From: DATBQN01 sp963755825
GTDB lineage: Bacteria; Acidobacteriota; Thermoanaerobaculia; Multivoradales; UBA5704
Direction: 5' to 3'
Assembly: GCA_963755825.1 (NCBI GenBank)
Contig: CAVWLA010000003.1
Span: 682,001 to 746,000, forward strand
Length of the DNA: 64,000 nucleotides
The notes under the pieces are model-generated. The model did no database searches. It was not told where the DNA came from and saw only the letters and a program-made list of their open reading frames with translations. Both the position numbers and the translations under genes were made by a program. Shown here one piece after another: positions 33,801 through 40,206 of this stretch; position 1 is the first letter of the stretch; each line of letters opens with the position of its first letter.

Positions 33801-34330
33801 GCTTCTTCGTCAACATGCTGGTCCTCCGCGCCGACCTCGCCGGCGACCCCGGCTTCAGCGATTTGCTGCGCCGGGTGCGCGAGACGGCCCTCGCCGCCTA
33901 CGTGCACCAGGAGCTCCCCTTCCAGATGCTGGTCCACGAGCTGCGGGGCGAGCGCGAGGGCACCCAGGCGCCGCTCTTCCAGGCCGCCTTCGCCCTCGAG
34001 GAGGACGAGCGCGAGCCGCTCGACCTCAAGGGGCTGGCCCTCGAGGCGACCGACGACGTGGGGAGCGCCGCCAAGTTCGAGCTGCTGCTCCGCCTGCGGC
34101 GGGCCGGCGCCGGCCTCGACGGCGTCCTCGTCTACTCGACCGCGGCGCTCGACGGCGCGCTGATCGCGACCCTCGCCCGCCAGTACGTCAACCTGCTGCG
34201 CTCCGTCGCCGCCGAGCCCGGCATCCGACTCGACGCGATCCCGCTGGAGGACGAGCCGGGCGCCACCGACGACCCGCGCCCGCCAGCCCTCCGCCACGAC
34301 GAGATCGAGGAGTTCCGCTTCGAGCTCTGA
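27839..34330 (+). CDS. NRPS-3: C-[A remnant]-C(degenerate)-A-T-C
   Basis: About 2163 residues; ATG at 27839 with a GAGGGAG site (27826-27832) six bases upstream. Domains by residue: C1 49-497 ('HHLVADGW'), a remnant of an A domain 518-597, C2 629-1080, A 1094-1597 ('YTSGSTGQPKG'), T 1611-1684 ('LGGHSLLAAQ'), C3 1699-2137 ('HHIASDGW'). The remnant keeps only the late core ('VLQADLEPLPVG', 'ARLYRTGEEARLRPDG'); the ATP-binding core, the C-terminal subdomain and a T domain are gone. C2 has HRMTADR for HHxxxDG and is probably inactive. The working A domain reads DAFFLGVTFK (Val/Ile-like), as in A1 of the leftward NRPS. There is no thioesterase: the protein stops after C3 with the tail 'IEEFRFEL'. 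C3 may serve the A-T unit that opens the leftward NRPS. Confidence 0.94.
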   Translation: MASSGMNDRSQRVAALSPEKLALLMARTGRQAKPAAERERQTIPRRGPGDPLVLSLAQERMWFVEQLQPGNTAYNVAVAARLRGLPAPQLLGRALAEIARRHEVLQATVQRIDGQPRPVIDPALRPGWCHADLSALPAAAREAAIFRRVEDEVLQPFDLSRGPLLRGLLLALGGDEAVICLTIHHLVADGWSLNVLLREIIEIHQAAVRGDEHRLPALPIQYFDYALWQRRRLASGVLERQLDYWRRRLADSAPSLRLPADRPRPKEADWRGKTVRLVLDPLTAAAVRGWTRRQGVTSFTTALAALQALLCRYSGQRDFNVGTPISGRNQVETEGLIGLFINILAIRGDLAGNPGFAEIARRAHVSVLEAFDNQDLPFQKLVEELQPERGLYQSPFFQVALNRAPLHQPALPGVEVEHLKVERWTARQDLILFLVDDEAGMSFDFELSLGLFDVATIERLAAHFRHLLAAAVAAPERPLAELPLLGDPERHQILVEWSGGAMGGPATGEPREGDPERRFYVLQADLEPLPVGAVGELFVGGSGAVRGFDADPARTSARFLPDPFAAERGEPGARLYRTGEEARLRPDGRIEIVGRDDGAAAAVDLSPLAPLLAAAATAALPAIPPADREQPLLLSFAQRRLWFRDRFDPDSPFEQLAAAWRLRGPLSLPTLAASFAEVVRRHEILRTTFTAESREPRQRIAPRSSAGLELADLAGLPEARREGELRRQLGRGGAGLFDIELGPLWRAALLRLGDEDHVLFLAMHRMTADRRSLAILAGELGAIYAAAVDGRPSPRAGRPIHFADFAAWQRSWSSGENLAAQLAFWRRQLGEAPPLLDLAADRPRPPVLGPRGGRRELTVPRGVAFALARLASDAGATPSIALLTAFQVLLARTSGESDIAVGTARAGREPAETERLIGPFADTLVVRAQLADGTSFEGALRQVRDAALAAEAHRHIPFAQLVEELHPQLTRRPVPLLQASFAFDAAPDGAHERGFPGALRVEPLAAGPPTAGLDLGLTLRQTEGGLAGELTWSAELFDPATAERLAGHLANLLAGIAADPAASLDELPLLGEAERRQLAAWGAAESAAPLGRTIPELFAACVERRPDAEALVFGGERLTYADLDRRANGLARALAGRGVRAGSLVAILAGPSVDFVVAALATLKAGGAYVPLDPGYPQGRLDFMLADTAASVVLLPGGAAADRLAPGVELLRIDGAVPTATAATAATAAPAATGPIAGPPDGDLAYVIYTSGSTGQPKGVAVPHRAVVRLVLGTNYVELGEGERVGHASTVAFDAATFEIWGPLLSGGCVVEIPRQVLLSPGQLGAAIGELGITTLFLTTALFNQVAREAPKTFQPLRNLLFGGEAADPFAVRRVLAAGAPGRLLHVYGPTESTTFALFHRVVRVAEDAATVPIGRPVAGTSLHLLDRHLRPVPVGVEGEILLGGDGLARGYLNRPELTAERFVPDPNGAPGSRLYRTGDLGRFRAGGTLDFAGRTDDQVKLRGFRVEPGEVRSLLLLHPSVRDAAVVATAAGLPDRQLVAYVVGAAGREPDESELQRFLAARLPEHMLPAACVALDRLPLTLGGKLDRRALPPPDPDRARGGRSHVAPRTLVEEMLAGLWAEQLGRDRVGIHDDFFELGGHSLLAAQIVWRAAKMFQVSLPVTTLFESPTVADLAAALEGAMSGAGQTELPPIRGAARGGHLPLSFAQERLWFLAQAAPGEITYNMPFSVRLQGRLATAVLARTMSEIVRRHEMLRTTFPAPKGRPRQQIQPPPAWELPLVDLRRLPEGAAEAEARRIDRGEAARPFDLARELPLRTVLVRLGDETHQVLFTMHHIASDGWSMGVLIREVREIYNAFWHGEPCPLAPLAVQYADFAAWQRDWLSSEGLASHLAYWRRQLAGADADLGLPRRSAPPAAGPREAAVELSLPPALVAELTALGRHQGVTLFMTLLAGFQALLYRYGGRAGLCLGTPISGRNRPELRGLIGFFVNMLVLRADLAGDPGFSDLLRRVRETALAAYVHQELPFQMLVHELRGEREGTQAPLFQAAFALEEDEREPLDLKGLALEATDDVGSAAKFELLLRLRRAGAGLDGVLVYSTAALDGALIATLARQYVNLLRSVAAEPGIRLDAIPLEDEPGATDDPRPPALRHDEIEEFRFEL

Positions 34331-34408
34331 CCAGGAAGGCCGCCCGCCGCGCCGCGGCCGCGCTCCGTAACAAATCGCTGGAACAGGCCGCCCTTGGACT
34401 GTAGATGA

Positions 34409-34453
34409 GCGGCGCGCGTCTCCCGGCGGAAACGCCGAGGAGAGGCGCGCCGC
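34409..34453 (+). terminator. Strong GAAA-capped hairpin after the NRPS operon
   Basis: A 45-base inverted repeat: 9 bp (34409-34417 with 34445-34453), a G/G mismatch, 5 bp TCTCC/GGAGA, a bulged A, then 5 bp CGGCG/CGCCG closed by a GAAA tetraloop (34429-34432). It lies 79 bases after the NRPS-3 stop and before the next gene. No T-run follows, so it is not a textbook intrinsic terminator; it could stop transcription in this GC-rich setting or protect the 3' end of the long mRNA. Confidence 0.5.
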
Positions 34454-34529
34454 GACAACCACGGGGCGCCGGGCTGCTACGATCGCCCGCACCGATGCAT
34501 CAACCCCGCCTGCAAGGAGGCAACGACCG

Positions 34530-34976
34530 ATGAAGACACGGCGAGTCTCACCCGTTCTCCTCAGCCTCGCTCTCGGCTTCGCTCTGCTCGGCCCTGTCCA
34601 GGCATCGCCGAAGACCGAGATCAAGGGAGCGGCGATCCTCGATCACCCCTGCGGCAAGGTCGCCGTCCAGCACATGGGCCTCGTCCACGCCGGCAAGATG
34701 GAAGAGGCGACGAAGCTCGGCACGAAAGAGGTGCAGGACGGCTGGAAGGCGATGCCCGCCAAGGACCGCACGATGATGACCGGCATGATGAAGGAGATGT
34801 CGGAGCCGACGGCGCAATTCTCGGCCGAGATCAAGACCGGCGGGCTCCTCGTCGTCGAAGGCGCCGGCGCCACGCTGACCGTCAAGAAAGAGCACAAGGA
34901 CGCCAACGGCAGCAGCTCGGAGACCTGGACGCAGAAGTACGCGCTCGACAACGGCAGGTGCCTGATCTCGCGCTAG
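34530..34976 (+). CDS. Small secreted protein of unknown function
   Basis: 148 residues. ATG with a strong AAGGAGG-type site (about 34513-34519). An N-terminal signal peptide is clear ('LSLALGFALLGPVQA', cleavage near residue 25), followed by a soluble, Lys- and Met-rich domain with two Cys residues (in 'HPCGKVAVQHMG' and near the C-terminus 'GRCLISR'), which could form a disulfide. The middle ('KDRTMMTGMMKEMSEP') looks helical and the rest ('GGLLVVEGAGATLTVKKEH') beta-rich. The shape suggests a small periplasmic protein like NTF2/DUF4878-type folds, but no family is recognised with confidence. It stands alone, separated from the NRPS operon by the hairpin at 34409-34453. Confidence 0.75.
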   Translation: MKTRRVSPVLLSLALGFALLGPVQASPKTEIKGAAILDHPCGKVAVQHMGLVHAGKMEEATKLGTKEVQDGWKAMPAKDRTMMTGMMKEMSEPTAQFSAEIKTGGLLVVEGAGATLTVKKEHKDANGSSSETWTQKYALDNGRCLISR

Positions 34977-35060
34977 GCACGTCGTCCCCTTGGCGAGCCC
35001 GCGGCAGCGGTCGCCGCCGGACCGGCGCTACGGCGGCCGCGGGCTCGGATCGTCCCCCTT

Positions 35061-35282
35061 GACTCATCGAGAGCCGCCGAGCGGTCGCGCAGCCCGCCGA
35101 TTCAATCGATCGCCCGCCGATCGAGCTCGTAGCTCGCCGATGCGATGTCTAGGCTGCCGATTGGACCGGCTCGTTCGCCGATCGAATCCGTCGCTCGCCA
35201 AGTCGATCCGTAGCCCGCCGATTCACTCGGCAAGCCCGCCGACGTGATTCCCAGCTCGCCAAGCGGATTCGTAGCCCGCCGA
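35061..35282. repeat. Degenerate 20-21 bp tandem repeat array, about 11 units
   Basis: The ending CCGA (or CCAA/TGCCGA variants) recurs at 35080, 35100, 35120, 35140, 35160, 35181, 35201, 35221, 35242, 35262 and 35282, a period of 20 or 21 bases. The approximate consensus is TCGAT-CCGTAGCCCGCCGA, with the right half conserved and the left half variable. The period is not a multiple of three, so this is not a peptide repeat, and there are no constant repeats with unique spacers as in CRISPR. The spacing is about two turns of B-DNA, so it could be a phased protein-binding array, or just decayed satellite DNA. Confidence 0.75.
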
Positions 35283-35328
35283 AGCGATCGGCCGGCCGCC
35301 GGCGGGCGCAGACCCGACCTGCCGCGCG

Positions 35329-35556
35329 GTGCAGGGCGCGGCGAGCCTCAAGCCCGTACCGGCAGCGGAGTGCACCTCCCCGGTGCAGATCTGCGGCGAG
35401 GGACGCTTCAGCGGCGGCCTCACCGGGAGCTTTTCCTCCGTGCTCTTCACCCTGACGCCGACCGCCGACGCCACGGGCGTGCTCAGGGCGGTGCGGACGT
35501 TCGTCGACCCGACCGGGGGAGGCATCCTCTACCTCGGGCAGATCTGCGTGCCGTAG
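35329..35556 (+). pseudogene. Fragment of a secreted Cys-containing protein (probable remnant)
   Basis: A 75-residue reading frame from GTG at 35329, directly after the repeat array. It has no signal peptide, and its frame reads upstream without a sensible start or ribosome-binding site. The composition ('AECTSPVQICGEGRFSGG', 'GGGILYLGQICVP') looks protein-like, with two Cys in CxxxxxxC spacing and beta-rich Gly/Thr segments, and it resembles the N-terminal part of small secreted Acidobacteria-type proteins I have seen only as a general pattern. The best reading is a gene broken upstream, perhaps by the repeat array. From its stop to 35773 I see no gene. Confidence 0.35.
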
Positions 35557-35773
35557 CCGCGCGGACCTCTGGGCGGCGGCCGGCGGGAGGCCGAGCGAGC
35601 CGCCCGGCTCCGGCCGGCGATCGCGAACCAGCTAGCGGCCCGTCTCGATCAGCAGGCGCTCAAAGCCCGGATGCCGGAGCAGGAGAAGGTACGACAACGA
35701 CACCGGCACGGCAGGCTGGCACCTGGGTTGCTGTTCCGCTTCGCCAGATCGCATTCCTAGCAAGGAGAGCTCG

Positions 35774-37345
35774 GTGAGGCAGAGGTCTTCAGCTCCCGTT
35801 CCCCATTGCGCTTCGGCCTGGAGGTCGGCTCCGCCGAACTCTCTGACACCGAAGCCCGTACGGAAAACTGGAGCCAAGCTCTTCAAACGGTTGGAGCAGG
35901 TGGCGCTCCCGCTCATCCTGGCTGCCATCCTCGCCCCGGGTCCGGCCGCGGCGATCGTCGTCACGCCGCCCAGCCCGGAGGCCGAGACGCTGGCGAGAGA
36001 CCGGTTGCTTCGGGCGGAGGCGGAGATCGCCGTGCGGCTGCGCCAGAGCGGCGGCGACCCGCGGATCGGGGTGGAGCTCGGCGCGATCCTCGGCAGCGAG
36101 CGGGCTTGGCAGCTGCGCCATCCGTCCACCGCCATCGTGCAGGCGATCGCCGCCGCCCGCGATCCCGCGGCGCTCGCTCTCGCGATCGTGCACGACGGGT
36201 TCCCGAGCGATGAGAGCTATCTGACCGATGCGCTCTTGGCAGCCCTCGCCGTGGTGCCGGGCCGGACGCCTCTCTGGCTCGAGGCGGCGAGGGTTTCGCT
36301 CGATCCCGCCGCTCGCGTCGCCTTCCTCGGCCGGGCGATCGAGAGCCTGCCCAAGGATCTCCTCGCCCCACCCACGGCGCTGCCGGAGGCCGCGATCGAG
36401 GCCGAGCGGCTCGATCGCCTGCTCGACGCCGGGCTCGCCCGAGAGGCGCTCACCGAATTCGATCGGCTGCCCGCCGCGCTCCGCGAGCCCATCGCCGCGG
36501 GCGAGATCGCAGCCGTCGAAGTGGACGGCATCGCCGTGCCGGTGGCAGGAGATCTCCGGCTGAAGCTCGCCCTGGCGCGCCTCATCTCCGGCGACGACGC
36601 CGGCGCCCGCACCCTCCTCGCGCGCTCCCCCGGTTCCACCTGGCGAGCGGACGGACCGCTCCTTGGCGTCGACATCGGCTCAGGGTTCGACCCGCGCGCC
36701 GAGCGGACGCTCGCCGAGAGCTGGCTCGGCTCGCCAACGGAGGACGATCCCTTCCAGCAGCTCGCCGGGATGGCGAGAGCAGCCCAGTTCTGGAAGTCGG
36801 CCCTCGGCCTCGCCGCCTTCGGCCGCCTGGCCGAGCGGCAGGGCTATCCGGCGCTCGCGGCGTTCGCCTGGAGCCGGGCGGCAGAGGAGCTCGAGGCCGA
36901 AAGCGCCTTCTCCGTGGAGGGCTCGAAGCTGTCCCCGCCCGAGATCGCGCGAGCCGCCGCCGCCATCCATGCCGCCATCGCAGCGCAGACGCGCGCAGCC
37001 CATGCCGCCGCAGCCGCGGCCGTTTCCGCGGCCGGCGGCGATCCCCGCTCGCGTTTGGCGAAATGGAGGCACTGCCCCGGTTTCGTCCATTCAGAGTTGA
37101 CGATCGATCTCTTCGCACTCGACCACGAGGGCCGCCGCGGTCTCGTCTTCTGGTCTGCAGGGGATGAGAGGGGCGGCCTCCAGCTCGAAAAGCGCGACGG
37201 GGTTTGGACCGCCAGCAGCGCCTTCGGCGATGACGCGGGCTTCGATCGCGACGGCTACCTGCGCTCCTGCAAAGGAAAATCGGCCGCTGTGCGAGCGCGT
37301 CGGCTCGCCCAGCTCTACGGGCTCGATCGTTTCATCCCCAAGTGA
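35774..37345 (+). CDS. Secreted or periplasmic protein of unknown function, Ala-rich helical
   Basis: 523 residues. GTG start at 35774 with AAGGAG (35762-35767) six bases upstream. A long N-region (about 40 residues) precedes a hydrophobic segment ending in an AxA-like site ('LPLILAAILAPGPAAA'), so it is probably exported. The body is Ala/Leu/Glu-rich with repeated helical pairs ('EALTEFDRLPAALREP', 'LARLISGDDAGARTLL'), resembling tetratricopeptide/SEL1-type or alpha-solenoid scaffolds, but no exact TPR signature is obvious. The last 90 residues look like a separate beta-rich domain with Cys ('WRHCPGFVHSEL', 'GYLRSCKGK'). No family recognised. It is convergent with the GH44 gene, with 66 bases between the stops. 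Confidence 0.7.
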   Translation: MRQRSSAPVPHCASAWRSAPPNSLTPKPVRKTGAKLFKRLEQVALPLILAAILAPGPAAAIVVTPPSPEAETLARDRLLRAEAEIAVRLRQSGGDPRIGVELGAILGSERAWQLRHPSTAIVQAIAAARDPAALALAIVHDGFPSDESYLTDALLAALAVVPGRTPLWLEAARVSLDPAARVAFLGRAIESLPKDLLAPPTALPEAAIEAERLDRLLDAGLAREALTEFDRLPAALREPIAAGEIAAVEVDGIAVPVAGDLRLKLALARLISGDDAGARTLLARSPGSTWRADGPLLGVDIGSGFDPRAERTLAESWLGSPTEDDPFQQLAGMARAAQFWKSALGLAAFGRLAERQGYPALAAFAWSRAAEELEAESAFSVEGSKLSPPEIARAAAAIHAAIAAQTRAAHAAAAAAVSAAGGDPRSRLAKWRHCPGFVHSELTIDLFALDHEGRRGLVFWSAGDERGGLQLEKRDGVWTASSAFGDDAGFDRDGYLRSCKGKSAAVRARRLAQLYGLDRFIPK

Positions 37346-37411
37346 CGGGCCGGGGACAAGCCGCTCCATCACCTCGGCGCCATCAGAGCCTCTGACGAAT
37401 AACGGCTGCGC

Positions 37412-39487
37412 CTACTGAAAATACCCGACCACATCCACCAGCAGATGCGCCGCGCCGCCGCTCCCCGCGAGGTCGGCGCGGAAGGCGATGGTGCCGTCGG
37501 CGGCGAGGGGGAGGATGGCGTTGTTGGCTCGGGTCTGGTTGGTTCCGAAGTTGACGGCGCTGGCGAGGGGAATGGCGGCGCCTCCGGGGTAGGCGCGGAG
37601 GTCTCCGGTGCGGTTGGGGGCGACGACGGTGAGGTTGACGGCGACGGCGGTGGCGGTCTGCGGCACGCCGCAGATGCCGGCCAGGGTGACGCTTCGCTCG
37701 CCTCCGGCGGCCAAGGCCGGGCCGCCGTAGGGGCCGGCCCCGTTGCGGGTGTCAACGGCTCGGCAGGGGACGACCGTGTAGTAGTCGGCGGCGGCGGGCG
37801 CGGCGACGTCGGTGACCGCGAGCGTCGCCGAGCGCGCCGGGAGGGAGAGCGCCAGGGCTCCGGCGGCGGGCGTCGCGGAGCCCGCGGCGGCCAGCCGGTG
37901 GGTGGGGTCGAAGCGGTAGAGCGTCGCCGGCTGGCCGAGGCCGCCCGGGATGGAGATCGAGGCCTGGCGAGCGACGGTGTCCTTGTTGAAGAGGAGCAGG
38001 TAGAGGCGGGTGCCGGCGCCGCGCACGGCGTAGGCGCCGACCGCGTCGACGTCCGCCGAGAGCGCACGGACGCTGTCGCCGGCGACCTGGGCGCCGAGGC
38101 CGTCATAGTTGAGGTAGAGGAGGAAGGAGTCCTCCACCCGCGAGCCGTCGGCCGGGGCCACCCAGCGGGTGGCGAGGTCGACGCCCTCGCGGCCGAAGAT
38201 GGCGAGCGCCTCGGCCTGGGCGAGGGCGGAGGAGGGGCCGTCGTCGTTCCCCCAGTTGTACTCGCTGATGGCGAGCCCGGCGCCGGGGAGGCGGGTGGCG
38301 ATCCACGCCTTCATGCGCGGGATGAGGTCGACCGGCTGGCCGATCCACGACTCGTCGACGTAGGTGGGATCGTAGAGGCCCTTGAGCGAGCGCAGGCGGA
38401 GGGCCGAGGTCGCCGCCGACTCGTCGGAGCTCAGGGCGACGTTGTTTCCCTGCGGATAGTAGTGGATGTCGAGGTCGTCGACCAGGCGGAGGCCGTGCGC
38501 CGACTGGTAGTCGGCCACCTGCTTCAGATACCAGTCGAGGAGGTCGAGGTTGCCGTGGGCGGCGCGGTCGGCGCCGGCCGAGCAGCCGTCCGCCGCCGAG
38601 AAGAAGTAGGCGCACCACCCCCACACCACCGGCCCGAGGACGCGCGCGCCGGCGTCCTGGGCCTTGATCGCCGCGGCGTAGGCGCTCGTCGTCTGCCACA
38701 GCTCGTCGTAGGTGGTCGCCTGCGGATGGACGTCGCGCTGGGTGCTGTTCCACAGCATCGGCTCGTTGTCGAGGGCGAAGTAGCGCACGCCGCCGGCGGC
38801 GGCGGTGCCGGTGCGCGCGGCGATGTGGGCCATCCAGGCGGTGTCGAAGGGCGGCCCGACGACGCGCGAGGTGTCGCGCGGATCGTTGCCGGTGATCGGC
38901 GTGCCGTCGGGGCGGTTGCCGTTGCCGGTGTCGGGGTTGCACCAGGAGGCGCCGCCGGTCGCCGTGCACTCGGTCTGCTGGGCGGGACCGTACTTGGCGA
39001 CCGAGAAGCCCCAGCGCCGCTGGCGGTCGATGGGCGCCCAGCCGATGGTCGGCAGAGTGATGAGCGGCGCGCCGCCGGCGGCGCGGGTGACGTCGATGAA
39101 GTGGTCGGCGGACGAGCCGTCGGGGAGCGCCGCCGGGTTCGCGTTGGCCTCCTCGATGCTGTAGAAGAACCAGTCGCTGGCGTGGTTCGAGATGTCGTCC
39201 TGCCAGGAGTAGCGGCTCGTCGAGTTGCCGCCCCAGCGGCGGATCGGCCAGCGCAGGCGCGCCGCCTGCGCGTCGCTGCCGAAGCTGACGCCGTAGACGA
39301 GCGGCGAGATCGGGTGCCGGTCGGCCGCCGGATCGACGGCGACGTTGACCGTCGGCGGGGTGACCGCGGCCGCCGGCGCCGCGAGCAGCAGAGAGAAGAG
39401 AACGGCCAACGGGGCCACGAGGATCAGGGCCGGGACCCAGGCGGTCCGCGCGGCGCGGCGGCGTCTCGAGACGTTCGGTGCGGGCAT
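37412..39487 (-). CDS. Secreted glycoside hydrolase family 44 (endoglucanase/xyloglucanase type)
   Basis: 691 residues with a signal peptide (Arg-rich N-region, then 'ALILVAPLAVLFSLLLAAP'). The catalytic domain (about 45-560) opens with the GH44-like 'ISPLVYGVSFGSDAQ' and 'IRRWGGNSTSRYSWQDD'. The general acid/base is probably Glu242 in 'FALDNEPMLW' and the nucleophile Glu409 in 'ISEYNWG'. GH44 enzymes are retaining endo-glucanases that cut cellulose-type and xyloglucan chains; the short beta-sandwich that usually follows the barrel fits 'LYLLLFNKDTVARQASI'. The last 120 residues form a second domain ('VVPCRAVDTRNGAGPYGG', 'NLTVVAPNRTGDLR', ending 'LLVDVVGYFQ'), a tail common on secreted proteins of Acidobacteria and Actinobacteria and of uncertain role. 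Divergent from trmL. Confidence 0.85.
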   Translation of the reverse strand: MPAPNVSRRRRAARTAWVPALILVAPLAVLFSLLLAAPAAAVTPPTVNVAVDPAADRHPISPLVYGVSFGSDAQAARLRWPIRRWGGNSTSRYSWQDDISNHASDWFFYSIEEANANPAALPDGSSADHFIDVTRAAGGAPLITLPTIGWAPIDRQRRWGFSVAKYGPAQQTECTATGGASWCNPDTGNGNRPDGTPITGNDPRDTSRVVGPPFDTAWMAHIAARTGTAAAGGVRYFALDNEPMLWNSTQRDVHPQATTYDELWQTTSAYAAAIKAQDAGARVLGPVVWGWCAYFFSAADGCSAGADRAAHGNLDLLDWYLKQVADYQSAHGLRLVDDLDIHYYPQGNNVALSSDESAATSALRLRSLKGLYDPTYVDESWIGQPVDLIPRMKAWIATRLPGAGLAISEYNWGNDDGPSSALAQAEALAIFGREGVDLATRWVAPADGSRVEDSFLLYLNYDGLGAQVAGDSVRALSADVDAVGAYAVRGAGTRLYLLLFNKDTVARQASISIPGGLGQPATLYRFDPTHRLAAAGSATPAAGALALSLPARSATLAVTDVAAPAAADYYTVVPCRAVDTRNGAGPYGGPALAAGGERSVTLAGICGVPQTATAVAVNLTVVAPNRTGDLRAYPGGAAIPLASAVNFGTNQTRANNAILPLAADGTIAFRADLAGSGGAAHLLVDVVGYFQ

Positions 39488-39591
39488 GGCGGATCAGCTC
39501 GCCAAAGCATAGCAAAGTTTCGATACTGATCCGGAAGCTGCCGTTCCGCGCTCGCCGCCGGCGCCGTGCCGCCGCGATACTCTCGCCGCCG
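39488..39591. promoter_or_regulatory. Divergent intergenic region, GH44 / trmL
   Basis: A 104-base gap holding the only AT-rich patch here (about 39505-39530). On the minus strand TGCTATGCT reads as an extended -10 box for the GH44 gene; on the plus strand GATACT may serve trmL. No -35 boxes are convincing, and neither gene has a strong ribosome-binding site. Low-confidence reading. Confidence 0.3.
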
Positions 39592-40086
39592 GTGCCCGCC
39601 GCCGCCGACCTCCACGTCGTCCTGGTCTCCCCGGAGATCGCCTGGAACACCGGCAACGCCGGGCGCACCTGCCTCGCCGCCGGCGCCCGCCTCCACCTCG
39701 TCGAACCGCTCGGCTTCTCGCTCGACGACCGGCGGGTGCGCCGCGCCGGGCTCGACTACTGGCCGCGGGTCCATCCCCGAGTGTGGTCCGGCTGGGAGGC
39801 GCTCGCGGCGGCGCTGCCGGAGCTCGGCGAGCCGTTCTTCTTCAGCGCCGAGGCCGACCGCGAGCTGTGGAGCGTGCGCTTCCCGCCGCGCGCCGTCCTC
39901 GTCTTCGGCCGCGAGAGCGTCGGCCTGCCGGCGGCGATCCGCGACGCCCACCGCGACCGCCTGCTGCGCATCCCGATGGCCGATCCGGAGCTGCGCTCGC
40001 TCAACCTCTCGACGGCGGTGGCGCTGGGGCTCTACGAGGTGCTGCGCCAGCGGCGGGAAGCGAGGACCGCGGAGGGCGCGACCTGA
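39592..40086 (+). CDS. trmL: tRNA (cytidine(34)-2'-O)-methyltransferase, SpoU/TrmH family
   Basis: 164 residues from GTG at 39592; a longer in-frame start at 39478 would add an Arg-rich stretch foreign to the family, which usually begins just before the first strand ('LHVVLVSPEIAWNTGNAG'). The SPOUT trefoil-knot motifs are all present: 'NTGNAGRTCLAAGA', 'LVFGRESVGLP', and 'IPMADPELRSLNLSTAVAL'. TrmL methylates the wobble ribose of tRNA-Leu isoacceptors as a dimer using S-adenosylmethionine; its usual length is about 155-160 residues, which fits. Other small SpoU methyltransferases share these motifs, so the exact target is inferred from size and the 'WNTGN' opening. Confidence 0.85.
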   Translation: MPAAADLHVVLVSPEIAWNTGNAGRTCLAAGARLHLVEPLGFSLDDRRVRRAGLDYWPRVHPRVWSGWEALAAALPELGEPFFFSAEADRELWSVRFPPRAVLVFGRESVGLPAAIRDAHRDRLLRIPMADPELRSLNLSTAVALGLYEVLRQRREARTAEGAT

Positions 40087-40128
40087 CGCCGGCCGCGAAA
40101 CCGAAATCGCGGCGCTCCGTAGTGTCGA

Positions 40129-40170
40129 GCGCCGGGGAAACCCGGCGCGTTCCAAATCCCCGCCGGGGAT
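40129..40170 (+). terminator. Two adjacent hairpins after trmL, the first GAAA-capped
   Basis: The first hairpin is a perfect 8-bp stem GCGCCGGG/CCCGGCGC (40129-40136 with 40141-40148) around a GAAA tetraloop. The second is ATCCCC/GGGGAT (40156-40161 with 40165-40170) around a 3-base loop. They sit between the trmL stop and the ribosome-binding site of the next gene. No T-run follows. They could act as terminators, mRNA stabilisers or REP-like units; the same GNRA design occurs at 34409-34453. Confidence 0.4.
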
Positions 40171-40206
40171 GACCCGGCGCGATCTGAGATCTCAAGGAGA
40201 GCCTTC

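Noticed and set aside
35061..35282. Possible CRISPR array
   Set aside because: Units are 20-21 bp in total with no constant repeat of 23 bp or more and no unique spacers; no cas genes in the window.
35632..36135. Minus-strand frame ending in 'LSYLLLLRHPGFERLLIE', which looks protein-like at its C-terminus
   Set aside because: Most of it overlaps the well-supported plus-strand gene at 35774-37345 and reads as shadow sequence; only the last 40 residues are suggestive, too little for a gene call.
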